A stretch of 13,245 nt of DNA from contig CANJIC010000032.1 of the NCBI GenBank assembly GCA_947474205.1, forward strand, positions 1 to 13,245, written 5' to 3'. How positions within the stretch are numbered: the first letter of the stretch is position 1; each line of letters begins with the position of its first letter. Both the position numbers and the translations under genes were made by a program. The DNA is from Planctomycetaceae bacterium. GTDB lineage: Bacteria; Planctomycetota; Phycisphaerae; Phycisphaerales; SM1A02. A model generated the notes under the pieces. It was not told the DNA's origin and did no database searches. It saw only the letters and a program-made list of their open reading frames with translations. Shown in pieces: positions 1 through 6,496 of this stretch.

Positions 1-1866
1 GCGCGGCCTATCAGCGCCACGCTTGAATTGATTGAGACCAATCCGACACATGAACCCAACACAAGTGCGGAAAAATCTTCGCGCAAAGGCGTCATGTCGT
101 TGGATGTCAACGAAAAAAATTTGCTTGAAGATCCTGCCACCGCGCATCCCGATTTGACCTACGGTTGGAACGCCTACAGCGGAAATGGCGATGTGACGGC
201 CGAGGTGGTGTACGCCAACTATGGCACCCAAGAAGATTTTGCAAAGTTGAAAGGTCTTGGCGTGGATGTCACGGGCAAGATTGTGCTTGCGCGATATGGC
301 AAAATTTTTCGTGGATATAAAGCGCGTTTCGCGGAGCAAGCTGGCGCGGCGGGTTTAATTATTTTCACCGATCCATCTGATTCTGGATTTTCCAAAGGCG
401 CCACGTGGCCTGGTGCTGGCGGTTGGGCCAACGACCTGTGCATTCAGCGCGGGACATTGAATACGTTGCCTTACCCCGGGGATCCAGGAACGCCGGGTGT
501 GTACGCGGCCGACAATGTGATGCGCGACGATCCGCAAACTTTGGATCTGCCACGCATACCAGTGCAGCCAGTTGGGTACGCGGCCGCTGGCGCAATTCTT
601 GCGCGCATGAAAGGAATAAATATTCCGGACGCCTCTTGGCAAGGTGGATTGAATTTTCCCTATCGATTGACTGGCGGCAGTGATTTGAAAGTGCATTTGG
701 CAATCAAGCAAGAGAGATTTCTTGGCGCATCGGCGAATGTGGTGGCCATGGTTCAGGGTTGGCGAAGGCCGGATGAAGTGATTGTTGTGGGTTGTCACCA
801 TGATGCTTGGGGTTATGGAGCCGCGGATCCATGCGCGGGAACAATTTGTTTGCTCGAGGCCGCGCATTGCGTGGCGGAATTAATCAAGCAGGGAATTCGG
901 CCGGAGCGATCCATCATTTTCGCGGCCTGGGGCGCGGAGGAGTTTGGCATCATCGGCAGCACCGAATGGGTTGAAGCACACGAAGCCGAGTTGGGCAGTC
1001 GAATTGTGGCCTATGTCAATCTTGACATGGCGGCAATGGGACCCAACTTATCCATGGCACTCACACCTGAATTAACGCAGGTAGCCAAGGATGCCGCCGC
1101 GCTTGTGCCAGCCGCAAGAAATCCCGCGGAAACATCATTGTCGGTGATGTTGAAGAATCAAAATCCAAACTCCATGTTCGCAACGCTCGGTGGGGGAAGC
1201 GATCATGTTGGGTTTGTCTGCCGCATGGTGGTGCCAGCAATTTCAATTTCCGCCGGTGGTGCGCAAGGGAATAGTTACCACAGCAATTACGACACCGTGG
1301 CGTGGTATCGCGCCACGGTTGGAGAGGATTATGAACCAGCTCTCATGGTGACACGCGCCACCCTGTCGTTCGTGGCTCTCATGTCAAATCAAAAAATGTT
1401 GCCTTATCAGTTCGGTGAAATCGGAAGGCTAGGAGTGGGCGCGCTTGATGAACTCTCTCAACTTGCTCAAACGGATCAGGAAAGATCCTTGGTGGAATCG
1501 CTTCGCCCAGCGCTTATGGCATTGCAGTCCAAGGGTGAATTGGTTGACATTGCGCTGCTTGAAAAACAGCCGATTGATGCGCGGGCGGATCAACGAATTC
1601 TTGGTGCATCGCGCAAATTCTTGAAGGCCTTCCAAGATCCAGCGGGCTTGGTTGGTCGGCCGTGGTACAAAAATATGTGGGTCGCGACAGATCCGCTCAA
1701 TAGTTATGCGGCAAGTATTTTTCCAATGGTTCGAGAAGCTCTTCAAGTGCATGACCAAATACGTTTGGCTGAAGCGGTCAATCGAACCGCATTCTCCATA
1801 CAGAAAGCCACCAGCTCCGTGGAATTGATGCTTGTTGCGTTTCAGGCAAACGAATTGCCTCGCTGA
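1..1866 (+). CDS. M28 family peptidase, glutamate carboxypeptidase II / transferrin-receptor type (5' end outside window)
   Basis: Zinc-dependent exopeptidase of the M28B group (GCPII/NAALADase fold: protease-associated, peptidase and helical dimerisation domains). The frame is open from base 1 and the text before the first possible start (TTG at 28) already looks like the region that precedes the PA domain, so the gene begins upstream. Numbering from base 28, the PA domain covers roughly residues 60-200 (KIVLARYGKIFRG matches human GCPII closely). Metal ligands are visible: H258 and bridging D267 (HHDAWGYGAADP), E304/E305 (general base and ligand, AWGAEEFG), D333 (NLDMA) and H418 (SYHSNYDT). 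A TFR-type dimerisation domain follows (about 460-612). The arginine patch and the lysine that hold C-terminal glutamate in human GCPII do not appear conserved, so substrate specificity is unknown. No signal peptide can be judged because the N-terminus is missing. Family assignment is firm, substrate is not. Confidence 0.93.
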   Translation, partial: ARPISATLELIETNPTHEPNTSAEKSSRKGVMSLDVNEKNLLEDPATAHPDLTYGWNAYSGNGDVTAEVVYANYGTQEDFAKLKGLGVDVTGKIVLARYGKIFRGYKARFAEQAGAAGLIIFTDPSDSGFSKGATWPGAGGWANDLCIQRGTLNTLPYPGDPGTPGVYAADNVMRDDPQTLDLPRIPVQPVGYAAAGAILARMKGINIPDASWQGGLNFPYRLTGGSDLKVHLAIKQERFLGASANVVAMVQGWRRPDEVIVVGCHHDAWGYGAADPCAGTICLLEAAHCVAELIKQGIRPERSIIFAAWGAEEFGIIGSTEWVEAHEAELGSRIVAYVNLDMAAMGPNLSMALTPELTQVAKDAAALVPAARNPAETSLSVMLKNQNPNSMFATLGGGSDHVGFVCRMVVPAISISAGGAQGNSYHSNYDTVAWYRATVGEDYEPALMVTRATLSFVALMSNQKMLPYQFGEIGRLGVGALDELSQLAQTDQERSLVESLRPALMALQSKGELVDIALLEKQPIDARADQRILGASRKFLKAFQDPAGLVGRPWYKNMWVATDPLNSYAASIFPMVREALQVHDQIRLAEAVNRTAFSIQKATSSVELMLVAFQANELPR

Positions 1867-1898
1867 TGGGCTTGCGTCAACATTGTGTCCAAGTGTCG

Positions 1899-1904
1899 TA
1901 AACT
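1899..1904 (+). promoter_or_regulatory. Candidate -10 hexamer TAAACT, 6 bases before the start codon
   Basis: TAAACT matches TANANT and ends 6 bases before the ATG at 1911, where transcription would begin at or next to the start codon. No Shine-Dalgarno-like sequence precedes this ATG. The same arrangement occurs before gatC and the ROK kinase. No convincing -35 box is visible, and the gene could instead be read through from the peptidase 44 bases upstream. Confidence 0.33.
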
Positions 1905-1910
1905 GAACAC

Positions 1911-2990
1911 ATGACACCGATGGGAACCGCAATCAATACCGTGTGGAGCGTGTGTGTTCTTGGAATGCTTTTGGCGACAGTGTCGCATGGTCAAACCGTG
2001 ACTGCACCAAGTGGTCCGCTGCTTTCACCAGTGGTGGCCACTCCCGCGATCACGGTCACGCCGCCTTTGATTGACTTTGGCGCCATCAAGCCCGGGTCGC
2101 GCCAGAAGGGCGTGTTTCAAATTCATAATCACGGCGCGGCAATGATGAAAATTGAATCCGCGTTTCCAAGTTGCAAGTGCACCACCATTTCCGATATGGC
2201 TGGAAAAGAAATTCCACCTGGCGCCGAGGTGGAGTTGATCGCTTCGCTTGATGCGCCGCGAACTCCTGGCGAAAAAGATGCGAAAGTTTTTGTCAAGATA
2301 GTTGGAGTAGAGCAACCGCTGATTGCCAAGATGCAAGGCGTTGTGGAATTGCCATTGTCGGTGTACCCAGCGTTCATTGACGCGCTCAAGGGAAAGTCGA
2401 AGGGGGTGGTTGAAATTTCAAATCCAACCAAGGCGCCATTTCACATTCTTTCCTGTGATGGAGCAGCGCCTGAATTTGTCGACTTTGATCCAGCCAAAGA
2501 CGCCGCGCGATCCACCTACCGCGTGCGTTGGGATTTTGCCATGGTGCCCAAAGGCAAACTTCAACAGTGGTGGTGCGTTGAAACAGATGTCGCGGATTGT
2601 CGGATTGTGCCATTTCGAATTCGCCATGAAAGCACGGGAATTCTCTTTGATTCCAAGTCGGATGAAAGGCGCTGGTTCATACCAGAAGCGATCGCTATTG
2701 CGGGGCAAATTGCGCTGAACAAACCTGTTGAACTTGAGGTTGAGATTGAATGCACGCTTCCACGGGGCAAGCCGCAGCCGCCTGGTTGGGACATGGTTCG
2801 TGGCATTGAGTCAAGGGATCCAGCGGTCAAGGTTGAACTTATTTCCAGCAAGCGCGAAGGTGATCGTGTTCGCATTCAGTTTCGTTTCACTGTGGAGAAA
2901 TCCAACTCGCATTTTGTGTATGCGCCACTGTTCATTCAAACCGATACTGGCAGCGGACGATTTTTTGTCGCCGCGGTGGTGGCTCAGTGA
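1911..2990 (+). CDS. DUF1573 domain secreted protein
   Basis: Exported protein of unknown function, 359 residues. Residues 1-27 form a signal peptide: short start, hydrophobic VWSVCVLGMLLATV, likely cleavage after SHG. Residues about 48-140 are a DUF1573 immunoglobulin-like domain: IDFGAIKPG, then the family's cysteine pair as SCKCTT (C88, C90), then an IPPGAEVE strand. Two further beta-rich segments follow (about 145-240 and 265-355) that look like diverged copies without the cysteine pair. DUF1573 proteins are common in planctomycetes and Bacteroidetes and are thought to be extracytoplasmic; no activity is established. The start at 1911 gives the full signal peptide; a second ATG at 1920 (residue 4) is also possible. 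The stop overlaps the GTG of the next gene (GTGA), pointing to translational coupling. Confidence 0.88.
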   Translation: MTPMGTAINTVWSVCVLGMLLATVSHGQTVTAPSGPLLSPVVATPAITVTPPLIDFGAIKPGSRQKGVFQIHNHGAAMMKIESAFPSCKCTTISDMAGKEIPPGAEVELIASLDAPRTPGEKDAKVFVKIVGVEQPLIAKMQGVVELPLSVYPAFIDALKGKSKGVVEISNPTKAPFHILSCDGAAPEFVDFDPAKDAARSTYRVRWDFAMVPKGKLQQWWCVETDVADCRIVPFRIRHESTGILFDSKSDERRWFIPEAIAIAGQIALNKPVELEVEIECTLPRGKPQPPGWDMVRGIESRDPAVKVELISSKREGDRVRIQFRFTVEKSNSHFVYAPLFIQTDTGSGRFFVAAVVAQ

Positions 2991-3877
2991 CGCTTGTTGA
3001 TATTGATCACTTGGGCGCGGCGGGGGTGGCTAATCTTTTATTGCGCGCCACGGACATAGTGCGCAAAGATCCCAAGAGGCGAGGTTCCTGCGTTCATCTT
3101 GGAAATGTTGGGCGGCTTCTTGTGACTGGTGATTTGCATGACAACCCAATTCATTTTGTGAAGGTGGTTGCGTTCGCCCAATTGGAGGACCCACATAATT
3201 ACCTCATACTTCATGAATTAATTCACGGCGAGCATTTGACCTACGACACGGATATGAGTTGGCGCATGTTGGCGAAGGCGGCCAAATTAATTGAACAATA
3301 TCCCGGACAAGTTCATGTGATGTTGGCAAATCATGAGTTGGCGCAGGCGTTTGATCAGCTTGTTAGCAAGGGAGCGGGGGAAAATACGGCTCTTTTTCGC
3401 GCCGGACTGGATTTTATTTTTGGTGACGAGGCGGACATTGTGGATCAGGCCATACGCGTTTTTATTCGCGCGTTGCCGCTGGCGGTACAAACTGAAAATG
3501 GGTTGATGTGTTCCCACTCGCTTCCAAGCGTGTTGGATATGAAATCATTCGACACGGGAATTCTTGATCGCGCTTTGCAGGAGAGCGACTACGCACTTCG
3601 CAGCGGCAGCGCATGGCAGATGACATGGGGACGGAATCAAAATCCAGAGCAGTTGGCGGCGCTCGCGGCCACTTGGGGCGTGAAAGTTTTTATCGCGGGA
3701 CACGCGGCGGTGCCTGAAGGCGCCGTGGCCGCCGGTCCGCAACTTGTGCTCATCAATTCAGACCACGATCGCGGGGTTGTTCTGCCTGTGCAACTGTCAA
3801 GCGAAATATCCAACGCGCAAGACCTTGTCTTGTTGATAGTCCCAATCGGTTCCATAGGGGAATTGCCTGGTGTTTGA
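2987..3877 (+). CDS. Calcineurin-like metallophosphoesterase, ELIHG variant
   Basis: Cytoplasmic metal-dependent phosphohydrolase of the calcineurin superfamily, 296 residues, substrate unknown. Motif I is GDLHDN (48-53), the third motif is ANHE (114-117), and later metal-site histidines are seen in CSHS (H177) and AGHA (H239). Where PPP-type phosphatases have GDxxDRG, this protein has HELIHG (76-81), so an Asp ligand is apparently replaced by Glu or lost. I recall related planctomycete proteins with the same ELIHG, which makes this a subfamily feature rather than damage. The start is a GTG inside the stop of the DUF1573 gene (4-base overlap), so the two are almost certainly co-transcribed, although one product is exported and the other has no signal peptide. 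Serine/threonine phosphatase activity is possible but not shown by the sequence. Confidence 0.85.
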   Translation: MTLVDIDHLGAAGVANLLLRATDIVRKDPKRRGSCVHLGNVGRLLVTGDLHDNPIHFVKVVAFAQLEDPHNYLILHELIHGEHLTYDTDMSWRMLAKAAKLIEQYPGQVHVMLANHELAQAFDQLVSKGAGENTALFRAGLDFIFGDEADIVDQAIRVFIRALPLAVQTENGLMCSHSLPSVLDMKSFDTGILDRALQESDYALRSGSAWQMTWGRNQNPEQLAALAATWGVKVFIAGHAAVPEGAVAAGPQLVLINSDHDRGVVLPVQLSSEISNAQDLVLLIVPIGSIGELPGV

Positions 3878-3892
3878 ATTCGTTTTGAATTC
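3873..3892 (+). repeat. Direct repeat TTTGAATTC, 11-base spacing, before tsaB
   Basis: TTTGAATTC occurs at 3873-3881 and 3884-3892, so the copies start 11 bases apart, about one helical turn. The GAATTC core is palindromic. The first copy contains the stop codon of the phosphoesterase gene. The block is AT-rich against a GC-rich background and lies just before tsaB. It may be an operator or part of a promoter; no regulator is identified. Confidence 0.4.
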
Positions 3893-3907
3893 ATATTTAG
3901 TGAATGC

Positions 3908-3912
3908 AAGGA
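3908..3912 (+). promoter_or_regulatory. Shine-Dalgarno site of tsaB (AAGGA)
   Basis: AAGGA sits 7 bases before the ATG at 3920 and fixes that start. It is the clearest canonical ribosome binding site in the window; several other genes have none that I can see. Confidence 0.65.
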
Positions 3913-3919
3913 TGTCGCC

Positions 3920-4642
3920 ATGAACGCTCGCCATATGTTGTTGGCGTTTGAGACCTCGCAGAGAAATTCATCAGTGGCGGTGGGCGCGCTTTCCATTGGC
4001 GCTGATTGCGATGATGTGGTGAGTGAATCCATTGATACAAGTGATCGATTAGTTGAGGATGTTTTGCCCGCAATTGAACGACTTTGCGCCCGCGCTGGAA
4101 TTACGCGTGAGCACATTGGCGCGGTCGCGTTGAATGGGGGACCTGGAGGTTTTTCAGGGCTACGAATAGCCCACGCCGCGGCGCAGGTGATCGCTGAATC
4201 GATGTCCATTCCAATTCTGCAAATTTCAGCGGCCGTTGTGGCCAAGGAATCGGCAAGAGACGCGGGTCTACTCACTGCCAAGCAAACGGTGTGGGTTGCA
4301 TTGGCCGCCAAAAACGACGGATGCTGGATGGCAAAAGTTTCCAATGGGACTTTGGAAAGTATGTATCCAGAAGAAGTTGCCGTTCGAACAATCGCACAGT
4401 GGCCATTGAAGTCGGGAGATGTTCTGATAGCCGATGAGCACTTGCCCGAGAGTTGGCGTGCGAGAGCGCTTGAATTAAATATTAAAATCATTGCGCTTGA
4501 ACCCACCGCGGCCGCGGTGCTTCGGGTTGCGCGGCGAATGTTGGCGGCGCATGTAACAATTGAGCCCGAGCACGCCCTTGTGGTGTATCCACGGGAAGCC
4601 GAAGCGGTGCGACTGTGGCGCGAGCGACACGGAACACCCTGA
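3920..4642 (+). CDS. tsaB: TsaB, tRNA threonylcarbamoyladenosine synthesis scaffold protein
   Basis: TsaB pairs with TsaD and TsaE to transfer the threonylcarbamoyl group onto A37 of ANN-decoding tRNAs in the cytoplasm; it is an ASKHA-fold paralogue of TsaD without the catalytic metal site. The 240 residues match the usual length. The N-terminal strand LLAFETSQRNSSVAV corresponds to the family's phosphate-1-like motif, DRLVEDVLPAIERL matches the following helix, and GGPGGFSGLRIAHAAAQ (about residues 74-90) is the family hallmark GPGSFTGLR region. The C-terminal half is poorly conserved, as is usual. The ATG at 3920 has a good Shine-Dalgarno site. It lies 42 bases after the phosphoesterase and may share its transcript. 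tsaD and tsaE are not in the window. Confidence 0.9.
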   Translation: MNARHMLLAFETSQRNSSVAVGALSIGADCDDVVSESIDTSDRLVEDVLPAIERLCARAGITREHIGAVALNGGPGGFSGLRIAHAAAQVIAESMSIPILQISAAVVAKESARDAGLLTAKQTVWVALAAKNDGCWMAKVSNGTLESMYPEEVAVRTIAQWPLKSGDVLIADEHLPESWRARALELNIKIIALEPTAAAVLRVARRMLAAHVTIEPEHALVVYPREAEAVRLWRERHGTP

Positions 4643-4729
4643 GCAGACCGCACAGACGGAACTTCATCCGCGTTTATGGGGGCTTCGGTGCATCAGTTGC
4701 CCTGTGTTTGAGCCGATTCCATTCACGCC

Positions 4730-5809
4730 ATGGAATTCAATTTCTCACAATCTTCATCACACAATCCAACAGGTCGATTGCTTGTGGCGGGCGACTGCAC
4801 CAACTGGTCCACGTTGGTCGCGCCGCTAGTGGAACAGGGATTTCAAGTTGAAATGGTTTCGGATGTGGAACGCGCCGGCATTCGTTGCGTGGAGCAAGTT
4901 GTGGACGCGGTCGTCATTGATCTGTCCCAGCAGATTGATGAAATTTCAAAGGCGATTCGATTGCTTCGGTCCGTTTCTCATTACACAAAAATTGTGGTGC
5001 TGTGTGAGTCGACCCATGATGTTCCACCCACGCTCACGGCGTATGACAATTTGCAAAGTGTTGTTTCCGATGTTTCGCCTAACGATTTTATGCACATCAT
5101 GCGAACAGCGGTGCGTGTCGCGCGACTGAGTCGAGAGCGCAAAGATAGAATTCAAACCTTGAAGTCCTTGGTGACGCAGGTGCAAGATTCAAGCAACACA
5201 ACGGCTGACCTGGAAAAATTATTGCGAGTTTTGCAAGAGCAGAACCCGCGGTCGTCATTTCCACGCTTGAAGTTGCCAGAGATTGAAACTCTGACGGAGG
5301 TATTGGCCTGCTCGCTCGATCCATTGACGGCGTCGCGCGCGGCGGTTGATTTTATTGAGCGATGCTTGCCAGGTGCGATGATTGTTTCTTGGCTGGTTGG
5401 ACCAGATTCCAAAACTGGACTTGCGTCGTGCGCAGGCAATGGCGGAACCAACGCCATTCTGGCGGCACGATTATTGAGCGATATTGAAACCCTTCAACTT
5501 CCGCGTGTTTTGCGCGAAAAACAGCCACTTTTGGTGGATGATGTCCGCCAATTTGTTGGGTCAACTGAGTTCGAATTATTCGCTGGACGGTGGGCCATGC
5601 TGGCTCCATGCCACGCCAATGGCGAATGCTTCGCGGGCATCTTGATTGTGGGACCAGTGGGAAGTCGACCAACACAGGCGGAGCAGGGTCTTGGAGATGT
5701 TTGCAGCGCGTTGGCGGCGCAACTCTCATTTGACGCGCGCATTCACCGCCGAATTTTTCCTGAGTGGCCGCAAGATGTGTCAGAGGACGATTCGGATTTA
5801 TTTGGTTGA
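4730..5809 (+). CDS. Receiver-like / GAF-like putative signalling protein
   Basis: Unrecognised at gene level, 359 residues, no signal peptide or membrane segment. Residues 15-130 have the strand-helix pattern of a response-regulator receiver: LLVAGDC (D22 as an acidic-pocket residue), AVVIDLS with D64 at the phospho-acceptor position, IVVLCES as the fourth strand. The conserved lysine after strand five appears replaced: the text reads VVSDVSPNDF, with S116 near that position. Residues 132-172 are charged and probably a coiled coil. Residues 185-345 resemble a GAF domain (CLPGAMIVSWLV, FAGILIVGP). There is no kinase, HTH or cyclase output domain, so it may act through protein contacts or ligand sensing. 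It follows tsaB after 87 bases holding nothing I recognise, and its last 12 bases overlap the convergent psd gene. Confidence 0.7.
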   Translation: MEFNFSQSSSHNPTGRLLVAGDCTNWSTLVAPLVEQGFQVEMVSDVERAGIRCVEQVVDAVVIDLSQQIDEISKAIRLLRSVSHYTKIVVLCESTHDVPPTLTAYDNLQSVVSDVSPNDFMHIMRTAVRVARLSRERKDRIQTLKSLVTQVQDSSNTTADLEKLLRVLQEQNPRSSFPRLKLPEIETLTEVLACSLDPLTASRAAVDFIERCLPGAMIVSWLVGPDSKTGLASCAGNGGTNAILAARLLSDIETLQLPRVLREKQPLLVDDVRQFVGSTEFELFAGRWAMLAPCHANGECFAGILIVGPVGSRPTQAEQGLGDVCSALAAQLSFDARIHRRIFPEWPQDVSEDDSDLFG

Positions 5810-6481
5810 GTTGATCGGATTCAAACGCGCCAACGAAGTTTGACCCGCATACACGCGTGTGCCTTCGCGCACCAAACTTGTAGCCTCATCGGGTTGCGGC
5901 ACAATCAACTCGGTGGTTGAACCAAATTGAATCATTCCATAGCGTTGACCACGAAGCAATCGATCCCCAATTTTCACACGACACACAATTCGCCTGGCGA
6001 TCGCTCCTGAAATTTGCCGAATGCCATAGTCGCGGCCATCATCGAGGCGAAGAGTCAGTAAAAGATTTTCGTTTACGCGCGCGCCCGCCGCCATTCGCGC
6101 GTCCAGATAGCGACCAGGTTGGTGACGCATCTGAATCACGGTGCCATCTTGCGCCGCGCGATTGATGTGCACATCCAGCACGCTGAGAAAAATTCGGATG
6201 ACAAGCGCGGGCCCATTGGTCGCCTCATGATGCGCCACTCGAATCACGGCGCTTATGGTTCCGTCGGCGGGACTTAAGAAAATATGGGGATCCTGGGTCT
6301 GCGCTTGACGCGGAGGATCGCGAAAAAACGCCGCAAAACATAGCCAAATCAACAACAATATCGCCGCCGGAATCCACCACATTGTTTCGCCGGCTTGCGC
6401 CAACCAAGAACATGCGCCAACAATAGGCAACATAATGATGGCTGTGGGAAGCCACTGGTTCGTTCCATATTTGGTCAGCAT
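5798..6481 (-). CDS. psd: Phosphatidylserine decarboxylase, short form
   Basis: Pyruvoyl enzyme that converts phosphatidylserine to phosphatidylethanolamine at the inner membrane. The 227 residues match the short bacterial/archaeal-type proenzyme. Two hydrophobic stretches (about 12-29 and 35-53) anchor the N-terminus. FRDPPR (53-58) starts the catalytic domain; SPADG (D73), LDVHINR (H105) and QISGAIARRIVCRVK (156-170) are family motifs. The self-cleavage site is FGST (186-189): S188 should become the pyruvoyl group, giving a small alpha chain of about 40 residues. It lies 15 bases after the HTH-membrane gene on the same strand, so the two probably form an operon. The usual partner gene pssA is not in the window. 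The last four codons are antisense to the end of the plus-strand receiver/GAF gene. Confidence 0.92.
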   Translation of the reverse strand: MLTKYGTNQWLPTAIIMLPIVGACSWLAQAGETMWWIPAAILLLIWLCFAAFFRDPPRQAQTQDPHIFLSPADGTISAVIRVAHHEATNGPALVIRIFLSVLDVHINRAAQDGTVIQMRHQPGRYLDARMAAGARVNENLLLTLRLDDGRDYGIRQISGAIARRIVCRVKIGDRLLRGQRYGMIQFGSTTELIVPQPDEATSLVREGTRVYAGQTSLARLNPINSTK

Positions 6482-6496
6482 TGAAATGAAGTCCGC

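Noticed and set aside
3212..3229. HExxH-like HELIH in the phosphoesterase, suggesting a zinc protease
   Set aside because: It stands where PPP-type enzymes have GDxxDRG, between intact GDLHDN and ANHE motifs, so the fold is phosphoesterase and the match is coincidental.
3637..4653. Long open frame of 338 codons on the minus strand
   Set aside because: It runs antisense through tsaB and the phosphoesterase, has a Ser/Ala/Thr/Arg-rich composition with no recognisable domain, and is a by-product of GC-rich codon use in tsaB.
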